The notes under the pieces: model-generated | The model's database searches: none | Told to the model about the DNA's origin: nothing | The model's input: the letters and a program-made list of their open reading frames with translations, nothing else | Part shown: positions 35,961 through 45,375 of the stretch, one piece after another | Position numbering within the stretch: position 1 is the first letter of the stretch | Layout of the letters: every line of letters begins with the position of its first letter | Assembly (NCBI GenBank): GCA_019187225.1 | Contig: JABAQQ010000015.1 | Coordinates: 1 to 64,000 of the forward strand | Reading direction: 5' to 3' | DNA length: 64,000 nucleotides | DNA from: Saprospiraceae bacterium | GTDB lineage: Bacteria; Bacteroidota; Bacteroidia; Chitinophagales; Saprospiraceae | Position numbers and translations under genes: made by a program

Positions 35961-38642
35961 CTAACCACAACCCAACTTCACCGCGCTTTCTTCCAGTATT
36001 TTTATCCGCGCCTGACCATCAGCCAATTTTTTTCGCTCATTTTCAACAACTTGCGGGGGTGCGCTGCCGACGAAGCGTTCGTTGGACAGCTTTGCTTCAA
36101 CGGACCTGACGAAACCGCGCTGGTGTTCCAACTCCTGTTTGACCTTGGCGCATTCAGCAGCGACGTCAATTTGTTTGCTGAGTACGACGTAGTATTTTTC
36201 CGTGCCGGTGACGAACGACTGAGCATTGGCCGGCTCTTCCTCTGTTAGAGCGAACTCGCTTAAAACGGCCATTTTCAATACCATCTCCCGCAATCCGGCT
36301 TCTTCGAAGAGCGCATTGGCCGAATCGCTCAACCGAGCCTGTACCACCAGCGGGTCGCGGGGTTTTACCTGATTCTGATTGCGGATATCCCTGATCTTCG
36401 AAATAATGTCTTTTACTGTTTCCACTTTCTGAATAAGGGAAATATCGGCTGAGGAGGATTTCGGATAACCATGTTTCATGCAGTCGTCGCCCTCTTTCCG
36501 GTTGCGGAGTTGGTGCCACAATTCTTCTGTAATAAATGGCATGAATGGATGCAATGCCACCATCATTTGAGAAAAAACATCGAGCGTGGCTTCGTACGTG
36601 TCACGGTCAACCGGCTGCTCGAAGCCGGGTTTGATCATTTCCAGATACCAGGAACAAAAGTCGTCCCAGATGAAACCGTACAACGTCAGCAAGGCTTCAC
36701 TCAGCCGGAATTGCTGAAAATTATTGTCCACGTCGGCCAGAACGGCGTTGAATTTGTTGCGCAGCCAGGATACGGCCAGCGCATTTTTCCGGGCAACTTC
36801 TTCACTTTCCGGGTTTTCAACGACCCGCCAACCCTTCACGAGCCGGAGGGCGTTCCAGAGTTTGTTGCAGAAATTCCGGCCATTTTCACAGAGTTTTTCG
36901 TCAAACAGGATGTCTCCTCCCGCCGCGGCGCTCGACATGAGGCCATAGCGGACGCCATCGGCGCCGAAGTCTTCGAGCAATTTCAGGGCGTCGGGCGAAT
37001 TGCCCAGCGATTTGGACATTTTGCGGCGCAATTTGTCGCGTACCATACCGGTGAAATACACCGCTTCGAATGGCTTTTGACCTTTGTATTCGTAGCCAGC
37101 CATGATCATCCGTGCCACCCAGAAAAAGATGATATCCCAACCGGTGACGAGCACACTCGTTGGATAATAATATCGAATTTCGCCGTCGGGTTTTGCAAAA
37201 CCGTCGAACACGCTGATGGGCCACAACCAGGAAGATGCCCAGGTGTCGAGCACATCGTCGTCCTGTCGCAAGTCACTGGCTTGCAGTTGATTGTTTCCTG
37301 TTTGTTGGCGGGCGATCTCGAGCGCTGCATCCACAGTTTCAGCGACAAACACATGAGTTTCCCTGCTGGGCGCTTCCGAGGCGAGGTACCAGGCCGGAAT
37401 GCGTTGTCCCCACCACAACTGGCGCGAAACGCACCAGTCGCGCAGGTTTTCCATCCAGGTACGGTACAGGTTCTGAAAGCTGGGCGGATAAAACTTCACT
37501 TCTTCGTCCAGCACGGCTTTCAGCGCCGGTTCGCCCAATGAGCTCATTCTGACAAACCATTGGAGCGAAAGTTTGGGCTCTACCACTGCATTGGTGCGCT
37601 CCGAGCGTCCGATGTTGGTTTTGTAATCTTCAATTTTGACCAAATGCCCGCTTTCTTCCAGGGCGGGTTTCATGCGTTTGCGCGCTTCAAAACGGTCGAG
37701 GCCGATAATGGGTTGGTAGGCGCACAGTTCGTTGATCTTGCCGTCGTCCGAAATGGTATCAATGACTTCGAGTTGGTGGCGCAGCCCTACTTCGTAATCG
37801 TTCGGGTCGTGTGCGGGCGTTATTTTCAATGCCCCGGTGCCAAATTCAATGTCCACATAGTCGTCGGCGATGACCGGTATGGCGCGGTTGATGAGCGGGA
37901 TCAATACTTTTTTTCCGACGATATTTTTGTAGCGCGCGTCTTTCGGGTTTACAGCCACTGCCACGTCAGCAAAAATGGTTTCCGGGCGTTGGGTCGCAAT
38001 GGTAATCCCTTCACTGTCAGAGTCTTCAAGCAAATACCTGATGTGGAAAAGCTGCGCATTTTCTTCGTTATACAGCACTTCTTCGTTGGACAGAACAGTT
38101 TTGGCCTCCGGGTCCCAGTTCACCATACGCAGGCCGCGGTAGAGTTTTCCTTTTTGGTATAAATCCACGAACACGCGGATCACATCGCGGTAGTAGCCGG
38201 AATCCATCGTGAAGGCCGTGCGTTCCCAGTCGCAGGAAGCGCCGAGCTTGCGCAACTGGTTCAGGATGATACCGCCGTATTTTTCTTTCCACTGATAGGC
38301 GTATTCCATGAACTGCTCTCGTGTGATGTCGGCTTTGCGCAGTTTTTTCTCCTCGCGCAGCCAGCGCACAACTTTGGCTTCCGTGGCGATACTGGCATGG
38401 TCGGTGCCCGGTACCCAGCAGGCGTTTTTACCGTCGAGCCGTGCTTTCCGGATCAGAATGTCCTGGATCGTATTGTTGAGCATGTGGCCCATGTGCAATA
38501 CACCGGTTACGTTGGGCGGCGGGATCACAATAGTGAACGGTTTGCGTTCGTCGGGAGTGGAGCGAAAATAACCGCGGTGTTCCCAGTGAGCATACCAGCG
38601 TTCTTCAATTTCGGCAGGGTTGTAGCGGGTGGAAAGTTCCAT
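35961..38642 (-). CDS. valS: Valyl-tRNA synthetase
   Basis: This encodes 893 residues, the normal length for bacterial ValRS. The class I HIGH motif appears as PPNVTGVLHMGHMLN (about 39-53) and the KMSKS loop as RRKMSKSLGNSPD (about 540). The editing domain between them contains WDPEAKTVLSNEEV and the ATQRPETIFADVAV segment. The C-terminus (about 810-893) is the ValRS coiled coil (KQIDVAAECAKVKQELEHQ). It charges tRNA-Val. A Bacteroidota -7 box lies about 100 bases upstream. Confidence 0.98.
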   Translation of the reverse strand: MELSTRYNPAEIEERWYAHWEHRGYFRSTPDERKPFTIVIPPPNVTGVLHMGHMLNNTIQDILIRKARLDGKNACWVPGTDHASIATEAKVVRWLREEKKLRKADITREQFMEYAYQWKEKYGGIILNQLRKLGASCDWERTAFTMDSGYYRDVIRVFVDLYQKGKLYRGLRMVNWDPEAKTVLSNEEVLYNEENAQLFHIRYLLEDSDSEGITIATQRPETIFADVAVAVNPKDARYKNIVGKKVLIPLINRAIPVIADDYVDIEFGTGALKITPAHDPNDYEVGLRHQLEVIDTISDDGKINELCAYQPIIGLDRFEARKRMKPALEESGHLVKIEDYKTNIGRSERTNAVVEPKLSLQWFVRMSSLGEPALKAVLDEEVKFYPPSFQNLYRTWMENLRDWCVSRQLWWGQRIPAWYLASEAPSRETHVFVAETVDAALEIARQQTGNNQLQASDLRQDDDVLDTWASSWLWPISVFDGFAKPDGEIRYYYPTSVLVTGWDIIFFWVARMIMAGYEYKGQKPFEAVYFTGMVRDKLRRKMSKSLGNSPDALKLLEDFGADGVRYGLMSSAAAGGDILFDEKLCENGRNFCNKLWNALRLVKGWRVVENPESEEVARKNALAVSWLRNKFNAVLADVDNNFQQFRLSEALLTLYGFIWDDFCSWYLEMIKPGFEQPVDRDTYEATLDVFSQMMVALHPFMPFITEELWHQLRNRKEGDDCMKHGYPKSSSADISLIQKVETVKDIISKIRDIRNQNQVKPRDPLVVQARLSDSANALFEEAGLREMVLKMAVLSEFALTEEEPANAQSFVTGTEKYYVVLSKQIDVAAECAKVKQELEHQRGFVRSVEAKLSNERFVGSAPPQVVENERKKLADGQARIKILEESAVKLGCG

Positions 38643-39025
38643 ATCAGTAGCAGTGGCAGTCAGCAGATTGAAATCTGCCCAATTATGTTTTGAAATTCAG
38701 GTCTGTAGAATGCCTATTCGGCAAAAAATTTGGATTGGGAAGCCGCAAAGGTAAAACGGAGGTTTTGAAAAAACAGAAAGAGCTGAAAATGCTGGGCGAC
38801 AAATTATTTCCGTTAAAACCGCCGTTTATTGTACTATCCATCGCGCCGCTAATGGAAAGAAAGGAACAGGGAGATTTTCCGAATAAACAGGAACTGTTTT
38901 ACATCCTTAACAGGTAACTTTGAGTCGTTGAGTATTTGACATCTGTCTGAACCCAACGCCCGATATGCTGTTTCCCGGCTTTCGTTCACCCGATTGCTCA
39001 ACATCAAACTTTGAACTGTTCTGCT
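38643..39025. other. 383-base divergent gap between valS and dienelactone hydrolase
   Basis: This gap holds the valS promoter box (minus-strand TACCTTTG, 38753-38746) and the 16-base word CAGTAGCAGTGGCAGT at 38645-38660, whose complement occurs twice at 53739-53778. Near the right end, AAACTTTG at 39007-39014 loosely resembles a plus-strand -7 box. An open frame at 38690-38917 has no homology I recognise and is not called. Confidence 0.5.
38746..38753 (-). promoter_or_regulatory. Promoter -7 box of valS
   Basis: The minus strand reads TACCTTTG, matching TAnnTTTG, and would give a leader of roughly 95 bases for valS. No T-box-like stem was recognised in the leader. Confidence 0.5.
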
Positions 39026-39877
39026 ATGCGTATCATTCTTCTTTTCGCTTTGCTGCTCGTATTGGGTAGTTTTTACATCCTCGAAAACCGCCAAGACGAC
39101 AATCTGATGGTCATGTGCCACGATCCGAACAACGCCCTCGACGCGTTCGCTGCGTTTGCTGACGACAAAGCCTTTCGTGCCGCGCATCCCTCTCCCCTTC
39201 CAACCGAAGTGACCCACGCGGGCACGATGGTCGAATTCCCGGTGGAAGGCGGACCGAACGGCAAGGCGTTCCTGGTAAAAGCCCACGGTAAAACCGATAA
39301 ATACCTGATTATACTACAGGAATGGTGGGGGCTCAACGATTTTGTCAAAAATGAAGCCGCCAAATGGAGCCACGAATTGGGGATCAACGTGATAGCCCCC
39401 GATCTTTATGATGGGAAAGTGGCTACGGATGCCGATCAGGCGGGCAAATTGATGCAGGGCGCCGACAACAATCGTCTTTCGGCCATCATCCAGGGCGCAG
39501 CCAAATACGCCGGCGATAAAGCCGATTTTCGCACCCTCGGATGGTGCTTCGGCGGCGGATGGTCGCTTCAAACCGCCTTGTTGTTGAAAGACAAGATGAA
39601 AGCCTGTGTGATGTACTACGGCATGCCCGAAAAAGACGTCGAAAAATTGAAAACTTTATCTACGGATGTTATTTTCATCCACGCGTCGAAGGATAAATGG
39701 ATCAATGATGAAGTCGTATCAGAGTTTGAAAAAAATATGAAATCGGCGGGAAAAAACCTGACCGTTCATCGTTATGACGCCGACCACGCCTTTGCCAATC
39801 CCAGCAGCCCGCGCTACAACGAGCAGGCCGCAAAAGATTCGAGAGCGGTCGTGAAAGCGTATCTGCAAAATAAATAG
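39026..39877 (+). CDS. Dienelactone hydrolase family protein
   Basis: The ATG at 39026 gives 283 residues with an N-terminal signal or anchor segment (MRIILLFALLLVLGSFYIL). The alpha/beta-hydrolase of DLH type spans about 70-283. The nucleophile is Cys in GWCFGGGWS (about 176), the acid follows in FIHASKDKWI (about 222), and the catalytic His is in YDADHAFANPSS (about 255). A Cys nucleophile is characteristic of carboxymethylenebutenolidase-like enzymes. The physiological substrate is unknown, and the export signal suggests an extracytoplasmic role. Confidence 0.9.
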   Translation: MRIILLFALLLVLGSFYILENRQDDNLMVMCHDPNNALDAFAAFADDKAFRAAHPSPLPTEVTHAGTMVEFPVEGGPNGKAFLVKAHGKTDKYLIILQEWWGLNDFVKNEAAKWSHELGINVIAPDLYDGKVATDADQAGKLMQGADNNRLSAIIQGAAKYAGDKADFRTLGWCFGGGWSLQTALLLKDKMKACVMYYGMPEKDVEKLKTLSTDVIFIHASKDKWINDEVVSEFEKNMKSAGKNLTVHRYDADHAFANPSSPRYNEQAAKDSRAVVKAYLQNK

Positions 39878-39885
39878 GGATTTAT

Positions 39886-39950
39886 GGGTTAACGGGTTGA
39901 CGGGAAGTTAGGCATGCAAACCCGTTAACCCGCAAACCCGTTAACCCGCA
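39886..39950. repeat. Inverted and direct repeat of GGGTTAACGGGTT/AACCCGTTAACCC
   Basis: GGGTTAACGGGTT at 39886-39898 is the exact complement of AACCCGTTAACCC at 39919-39931 and again at 39935-39947. The last two form a 16-base direct repeat (AACCCGTTAACCCGCA). Either right-hand copy could pair with the left arm, giving two alternative hairpins downstream of the hydrolase gene. The same word occurs near 28087. Confidence 0.8.
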
Positions 39951-39965
39951 AACCCACATTCGCTT

Positions 39966-41249
39966 ATGTCCACACAACAACCGGACTCTCCTGCCTCCGA
40001 AGGCGGCAGCTCCATTTTCGGCAAACAAGTCGTGCTGCTGGCGCTGATCAGCATTGTGGCAGTACTGCTATACAATGTAGTGTTCAGCGACGGCCTCACC
40101 ACGCTGTTTCAGGATCCCAAATCCGTGCAACTTACCTATGTCCCTGCCGATTTCCAGCCCAACATGGACGAGGAAAAAACCTTGCGGGTGCTTGCCAATC
40201 CGGAGATGTACAAAAAAGAATTCGGCGAAATGGTGTACAATTTCAATGTCTCGCTGCTCTTCCACGTCGCCAACCGGATGGCTTTACATGACAGCCTCAA
40301 ACGCCGCCTTGAACCGGAATACCGCAAGCACCACGAATATCTTAAAACGCTTTATTACAATGACTTCGTCGCACTGAAAGATACGACGGCAGGCATGTAC
40401 GAAACCTGGTACAACGACAACACCAACCAGGCCGTGCAGATATTCAACGAAGTGGCGGGCAAATACACCTGCTTTTTTGTCACACAGATCATGGCCACAC
40501 TCATCAAGGCCGACGGTGGAAAATTAATGGCCAAAGGCAAAAACGTGGAAACACCCTGCGGCATCGCCATCAGCGAAGGCTTGCATCCCATGATGACCCG
40601 CCTTCAAAAAAGGGCGGAGATCATTGATTTCAGCGCCTCGCGCGGGCTGCTCAAAGACCGGGTTCGGCAGGGCATCGCCGAGTTGGCCACCTACGAATTG
40701 CGCAGCCGCATGGGTATTGATAAAACGCTGCAATACAAACTTTTAGGCTTCTCCGTTTCCGAAACGGACATCCGGGTGGAAGCCATCAGCGTCGTCAAGG
40801 CCGGTTTCAAACTCGACCAGTATTTCGACGTGACGTTCAGTCCCAGCAAAGGCATCATCTATGTGAAACTTCCACCTCCGACCATCCTTTCGCACGAGGT
40901 GTATCCGCGGGTGGACAAACTCGACGTCGGCTTCCTGGCAGGCATCAACGAACAGGACATGAACGAGCGGTTCAACGAACTGCGCCGCGAGTTCCGCCGC
41001 GATGCCATCGAAAATGAAAAGGTGCTCGACAAAGCCAAGATGCGCGCCGACTCGGTGATGCAACTCATGCTCGGACCGGTGGTAAAATCCATTAATCGCA
41101 ATTACAAGTTGCAGGTGCGTTTTGAAAACGTTGGGGAAATGATGACTGAGGAAGAGTGGCGGCGGCGTGGAGAGACCGGCACTCCCCCACCCTCAGCGCC
41201 GGCGGATGCGCCACAACCGAGGGCGAAGGAGAAGGTATTGGCGCAGTAA
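39966..41249 (+). CDS. DUF4230 domain membrane-anchored protein
   Basis: This encodes 427 residues. A short polar N-terminus is followed by one transmembrane segment (about 22-41, VVLLALISIVAVLLYNVV). A DUF4230-type region comes late (about 265-385), with ISVVKAGFKLDQYFDV, IIYVKLPPPTILSHEVYP and a helical segment rich in Arg/Glu. The C-terminus is Pro/Ala-rich and disordered. DUF4230 has no established function. Residues 60-240 are unusual for the family and mostly helical. It converges on nadE with a single-base gap. Confidence 0.8.
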   Translation: MSTQQPDSPASEGGSSIFGKQVVLLALISIVAVLLYNVVFSDGLTTLFQDPKSVQLTYVPADFQPNMDEEKTLRVLANPEMYKKEFGEMVYNFNVSLLFHVANRMALHDSLKRRLEPEYRKHHEYLKTLYYNDFVALKDTTAGMYETWYNDNTNQAVQIFNEVAGKYTCFFVTQIMATLIKADGGKLMAKGKNVETPCGIAISEGLHPMMTRLQKRAEIIDFSASRGLLKDRVRQGIAELATYELRSRMGIDKTLQYKLLGFSVSETDIRVEAISVVKAGFKLDQYFDVTFSPSKGIIYVKLPPPTILSHEVYPRVDKLDVGFLAGINEQDMNERFNELRREFRRDAIENEKVLDKAKMRADSVMQLMLGPVVKSINRNYKLQVRFENVGEMMTEEEWRRRGETGTPPPSAPADAPQPRAKEKVLAQ

Positions 41250-41250
41250 A

Positions 41251-42888
41251 CTACGACAGATACTTCCCCACGATCGGCATCCTTCTTCCCATTCCGAATC
41301 CTTTGCTGCTCACCCGAAGCACCGGCGCGGCTTGTTCCCGCTTGAACTCGTTGATGTTCACCATGCGCAGCACGCGTTTCACCAGGGCTTCGTCGAAGCC
41401 CATTTCCACTAATTCGCGTGGCCCCTGGTGGCATTCGATGTACTGGTAGAGCAATGGATCGAGTGTCTCGTATGGTGGCAGGCTGTCGGTGTCCTTCTGG
41501 CCGGGGCGCAATTCGGCGCTGGGTGGCTTGGCGATGCTGTTTTGCGGTATCACTTCGCCGTCCCGGTTGAGGTACTTTGCCAATTCGTACACTTCCGTTT
41601 TGTAAACGTCGCCGAGCACGGATATGCCGCCGCACATATCACCGTAGAGGGTGCCGTAGCCGACGGCCATCTCGCTTTTATTGGTTGTATTTAGAAGGAT
41701 GTGGCCGAATTTGTTGCTCATCGCCATGAGGAGGACGCCGCGGATGCGCGCCTGGATATTTTCTTCGGTCACGTTGAATGGTTGACCCTCGAAATGCGGC
41801 AACAAGGCCGTCTCGAATGCCCCGAATACCGGCTGAATAGCGATAAGATCGTATTGAATGCCCAGGTTTTCTGCCAATTGCCGCGCATCGTCCACCGAAT
41901 GGCGGCTGCTGAACTGACTGGGCATGAGCAGGACGCGAACGTTTTTTTTACCCAGAGCCCGCACCGCCAATACTGCCGTTACTGCAGAGTCAATGCCGCC
42001 GGAGAGTCCCAGAATCGCTTTTTTAAAGTTGAGTTTTTGAAAATAATCGCGGATGCCGATCACGAGTGCATCGTGTATGAGTTTGATTTTATCCTTCGCT
42101 TGTTCGTTGGTGCGGCCTCCCCCTATTACCTCGCCGAGATCGTAAATTTTCAATTCCTCCTCGAAATAGGACATTTCATCGAACACCTGACCGTCCGGCG
42201 ACATAACGATGCTGCCGCCATCGAAAATGATATCCGTTTGGGCGCCGACGTGGTTGACGTAGAACATCGGGATCTTGTATCGCTCCACATTGGCGCGCAC
42301 CGTGTGAATACGCAGGGAAGCGTGCGCGTAATTGAACGGCGAAGCGGAAATGTTGAGGATGAGATCGGGTTGTTCTGTCATCATTTCATCCAGCGGGCAA
42401 ATCGTGTAGAGCGGATTTTCATTGCCGACGTTCCAGATGTCCTCACAGATCGAAAGAGCTATTTTTTTGCCCTTGAATTCAACGGCATGAAATTCGGTGG
42501 CAGGCTCAAAGTACCGGTATTCGTCAAATATGTCGTAAGTCGGCAGCAGGGTTTTGTGCTGTACGCCCAGCGTTTGTCCTTCGTACAGGAAGTAGGCGGA
42601 ATTGTACAGGTCTTTGCCTTCGAGGAAAGGATTGCGGGTGGGCGCGCCGACGACGATACCGATGCCGCGGCTGGCATGGCGCAGTGCTTTGATGGATTCG
42701 TAACTCTGCCGGATGAAATCATCAAATTCGAGGAAGTCGCGGGGTGGGTAGCCGCACACAGCCAGTTCGCCGAAACAAATAAGGTCTGCTCCCTGCTTTT
42801 TGGCCGATTCGACGGCGGCGAGCATTTTTTGGAGGTTACCTTCGAAATTGCCGATGTGGTAGTTCAGTTGGGCGAGCGCGATTTTCAT
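41251..42888 (-). CDS. nadE: Glutamine-dependent NAD+ synthetase
   Basis: This encodes 545 residues with two domains. The N-terminal nitrilase-like glutaminase (about 1-250) shows Glu in CFGELAVCGYPP (about 42), Lys in HKTLLPTYDIFDEYRYFEP (about 113) and Cys in ALSICEDIWN (about 149), the catalytic triad. The C-terminal ammonia-dependent synthetase (about 275-540) has the ATP-pyrophosphatase P-loop LSGGIDSAVT (about 296) and the SEMAVGYGTLYGDMCGG segment. It amidates deamido-NAD to NAD in the last step of biosynthesis, taking ammonia from glutamine. The start follows a strong TAnnTTTG promoter box. Confidence 0.97.
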   Translation of the reverse strand: MKIALAQLNYHIGNFEGNLQKMLAAVESAKKQGADLICFGELAVCGYPPRDFLEFDDFIRQSYESIKALRHASRGIGIVVGAPTRNPFLEGKDLYNSAYFLYEGQTLGVQHKTLLPTYDIFDEYRYFEPATEFHAVEFKGKKIALSICEDIWNVGNENPLYTICPLDEMMTEQPDLILNISASPFNYAHASLRIHTVRANVERYKIPMFYVNHVGAQTDIIFDGGSIVMSPDGQVFDEMSYFEEELKIYDLGEVIGGGRTNEQAKDKIKLIHDALVIGIRDYFQKLNFKKAILGLSGGIDSAVTAVLAVRALGKKNVRVLLMPSQFSSRHSVDDARQLAENLGIQYDLIAIQPVFGAFETALLPHFEGQPFNVTEENIQARIRGVLLMAMSNKFGHILLNTTNKSEMAVGYGTLYGDMCGGISVLGDVYKTEVYELAKYLNRDGEVIPQNSIAKPPSAELRPGQKDTDSLPPYETLDPLLYQYIECHQGPRELVEMGFDEALVKRVLRMVNINEFKREQAAPVLRVSSKGFGMGRRMPIVGKYLS

Positions 42889-42929
42889 AACTAAAGATGT
42901 AAGCAGAAGACGGTATTAGATCTGCCGCA

Positions 42930-42937
42930 CAAAGGTA
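42930..42937 (-). promoter_or_regulatory. Promoter -7 box of nadE
   Basis: The minus strand reads TACCTTTG, 41 bases upstream of the nadE ATG, in the 70-base gap after the preceding minus-strand gene. Confidence 0.5.
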
Positions 42938-42958
42938 GGTAGTCCGGTTGCTCCGGAT

Positions 42959-44563
42959 TTATTTGAACTTAATTATTTCAGCATTCACCGAGGTCCGGTT
43001 CAATTTGGCATCGAACCATGCAAGTAACATGCTGTAAAGCGCCTTGGTCTTGTCCGCTTCATAGTCGTTTTTAATATCCGACAGCAAGGCAGGAAAGCCT
43101 GCTTTTTTCAATCCACGGGGCGAGGAGCGAAACACCATTTCCACTGCATCGAGGATTTTGGTTATAAAAGTATTGATCAGGTGGGTGCGGCGCAGCGAAC
43201 GGCGGAGGTTTTTGACCGGGCGTACCGGGTCGTTATTGCGGTACGTGCCGTATTCCCACAGGCAGATGATCTCCAGTATTTTGCAAACGAGTACGGCGTC
43301 GGGACGTATTTCCACCCGCATTCGGGCGATCTTGCTGAACCAGCTGCCCGCCCGGTCGAAATCGTCCAGGGAGTAATAAATCTGACCGGCAGTAAAGCGG
43401 AGCGCCAGCAGACGGTTTTCGGGCATGCGGTATCCAAACTTTTCAACGCCTTCGGCTACCCTGTTTTTTTCAAAGTAATCGCGCGCTTTCCGGAATTCAT
43501 TGAGCGTCAGGTGATGTTGCAGGCGAATAAATGCGAGGTTGCGGTATTTGATCAATTCGTTTCTTCCTTCTGAAAGTTCGGATTCCAATTGTTCCAGCGG
43601 TTCTGTCTGACCGAAACGAAGACAGCGGTTGATATAGTCCCCCACCACATTGACAAATTGAGTTTGTTCCTCTTCCAAATATATCTTATTGGTCCTGAAG
43701 GCATCCAGTACTTTTTCCTGGCAATCCAGCGATTGTTTCATGTTGGCTTTTTTTACCAATCCGGTTTCGGATTTACCGGTACCGAGTATATATTTTAATT
43801 CATAATAATGCGATAAGGCGATGTATAAATTGATCTTCATACGGATGCTCAGTTTTTCATCCAAACCGTTTTTTAGTTCGGTCATTAAATTCAGTATCCG
43901 GGCTTCCCAGTTTTCCGGGAGTTTTTTCGCAAGGAAGAAATAGGATGAATGAACCGCGAGGGCGTCGTAGTCGAGTGAGTCTTCCAGATTCTGGAGAAAA
44001 CCCTCCTGCATATTTCTCCATTTGTCCAGGGCATCGGTAGGGAATGCGAGGGTTGTATCGAGCCGTTTGTTCCAGAAATTGAGTTCCAACAGGTAGGCAG
44101 GTTTGTCCAGGTCCTGTGCAAGTTGCCGGCCTTCCCGGACCAGGGCTCTCGCATCGTTGAACAGGTTTTTGGAATACAGGAATACGATATCCTGCATGAG
44201 GGCGTTGAGGCGATTGAGGTGCGGCGCAGCGTCGGGGGTAGTGCGCATGCTTTCCAGAATTTTCCGGTAGAGGTATTTGGTGCGGTCTGCCATTACAGCC
44301 GGCTTCAGGGCAAGTTTTTTATGTTTTAAAAGATAGGCTGTCAGCTCGTCTTCTTTCTTTCCCGCACCGATGTATTTCTGTACGGCATCGAAAAGGAGCA
44401 CATATTTTCCGGCCTTTCTTCCGCTCCAGAATTTGATGTATTTTTTGAAATCCCGTTTTTGAGTGCGCGTCAGGGAGCGTATTAAACCTGCCAGTTTTGT
44501 TACCGCAGGAGTATTGTTGGTTTTTTTTAAACCACTTTTTCGGGTTTTGATTTTCCGATGCAT
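42959..44563 (-). CDS. Large helical hypothetical protein, family A
   Basis: This encodes 534 residues, almost entirely predicted helical and rich in Arg, Lys and Leu, with no signal peptide or membrane segment. The first 25 residues are strongly basic, followed by LIRSLTRTQKRDFKKYIKFW. I see no catalytic motif. The overall size and the opening pattern (Leu-rich, then T/S-R-x-Q/R with basic residues and Tyr) resemble the protein at 52246-53709, suggesting a distant shared family that may be TPR-like. It is divergent from the small gene at 44716. The function is unknown. Confidence 0.75.
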   Translation of the reverse strand: MHRKIKTRKSGLKKTNNTPAVTKLAGLIRSLTRTQKRDFKKYIKFWSGRKAGKYVLLFDAVQKYIGAGKKEDELTAYLLKHKKLALKPAVMADRTKYLYRKILESMRTTPDAAPHLNRLNALMQDIVFLYSKNLFNDARALVREGRQLAQDLDKPAYLLELNFWNKRLDTTLAFPTDALDKWRNMQEGFLQNLEDSLDYDALAVHSSYFFLAKKLPENWEARILNLMTELKNGLDEKLSIRMKINLYIALSHYYELKYILGTGKSETGLVKKANMKQSLDCQEKVLDAFRTNKIYLEEEQTQFVNVVGDYINRCLRFGQTEPLEQLESELSEGRNELIKYRNLAFIRLQHHLTLNEFRKARDYFEKNRVAEGVEKFGYRMPENRLLALRFTAGQIYYSLDDFDRAGSWFSKIARMRVEIRPDAVLVCKILEIICLWEYGTYRNNDPVRPVKNLRRSLRRTHLINTFITKILDAVEMVFRSSPRGLKKAGFPALLSDIKNDYEADKTKALYSMLLAWFDAKLNRTSVNAEIIKFK

Positions 44564-44590
44564 TATCTTATAAAAGTTTGATTAACAGTA

Positions 44591-44598
44591 CAAAAATA
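44591..44598 (-). promoter_or_regulatory. -7 box (TATTTTTG) for the helical protein gene
   Basis: TATTTTTG on the minus strand lies 27 bases upstream of the ATG at 44563 and fits TAnnTTTG. Confidence 0.45.
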
Positions 44599-44667
44599 CA
44601 ACAATAACGCTATTTGAATTAAACTTTTTATCTTTAAGTGGCTCAGATTTCTGCTTTTTTTCTACAT

Positions 44668-44675
44668 TATCTTTG
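44668..44675 (+). promoter_or_regulatory. -7 box (TATCTTTG) for the 137-residue gene
   Basis: TATCTTTG on the plus strand lies 40 bases upstream of the ATG at 44716. The spacer upstream is T-rich but no perfect TTTG was found. Confidence 0.45.
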
Positions 44676-44715
44676 TTTTGTCAAACTGAGCGAGAATCTT
44701 CAAATAAACGATTTT

Positions 44716-45129
44716 ATGAGCGTCTCCAAAAATACCTATTCTGCCGGACACTCCATTTCAACCCGGTATTTGCGCCTTGAAAAGGATTCTACTACGGATA
44801 TCATTATCATTGACGATATAATGACTCCGGGCCTTATCGAGGTACATACTGAAATTGACAGACAGGTGGCATGGTTGAAAATTGTTCCCGGTTTTGAATT
44901 TACACTTTTGGATGAAGCCCCCGAAGGTATTACTGCGCTCGATCCCGCATACGACGGGTGGGATAAAATGCGGTTGTTCGTTCACTCGTCGGAAGTATTT
45001 GTCGTCCAGTATTCGGATACTGTAAAAACAACCCAGAATGCGGTGACGGGATACGAAATGGGAAGCAGCGCCGACGCCATAGTTGTAAAAATTGACCGTC
45101 AAGCTAATACAGTAACCCTTTATGAATAA
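44716..45129 (+). CDS. Hypothetical small cytoplasmic protein
   Basis: The ATG at 44716 gives 137 residues; the frame runs back to 44638 but crosses the promoter. No signal peptide or transmembrane segment is apparent. It is acidic, predicted beta-rich, with YLRLEKDSTTDIIIIDD and GWDKMRLFVHSSEVFVVQYSD as notable strands. I do not recognise the family. A 296-base gap ending in a terminator follows. Confidence 0.6.
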   Translation: MSVSKNTYSAGHSISTRYLRLEKDSTTDIIIIDDIMTPGLIEVHTEIDRQVAWLKIVPGFEFTLLDEAPEGITALDPAYDGWDKMRLFVHSSEVFVVQYSDTVKTTQNAVTGYEMGSSADAIVVKIDRQANTVTLYE

Positions 45130-45375
45130 ATAAAACGAAGACCCTGTGAACCCGTAAGCTATATGAAAACAATTTTTTATTCAAAATTCACGGTTCCGGC
45201 GTCAGGGCCAACGCGCTTTTCCACACACTTTGACTACTTCACCCTGTTAGCGTCAGACGTCGAATGAAACAATTTTAATCAATCCTCCTGCATACCTGCT
45301 CAGGCAGCGAAAGTGCGGTAAGGATTGCCGGAACCCATTTTTGAATCTCCGCATCGTCAGAAGGACGACTCCTGA
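45130..45375. other. Intergenic stretch before a terminator, possible sRNA
   Basis: The 246 bases between the 137-residue gene and a strong terminator show no open frame of note. There are partial complementarities (for example GGTTCCGGCG near 45191 and GATTGCCGGAACC near 45323), which would make it a structured 3' UTR or an sRNA. No known RNA family was recognised. Confidence 0.3.

Noticed and set aside
36471-37541. 356-residue plus-strand frame opposite valS
   Set aside because: valS on the other strand is complete with HIGH and KMSKS motifs.
38690-38917. 75-residue plus-strand open frame
   Set aside because: It overlies the valS promoter region, has no recognised motif or ribosome-binding context.
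39919-39950. Possible CRISPR-like direct repeats
   Set aside because: Only two adjacent 16-base copies with no spacers; they are better explained as gene-end hairpin words.
41701-42894. 397-residue plus-strand frame opposite nadE
   Set aside because: The nadE frame has complete catalytic motifs; the opposing frame resembles nothing.
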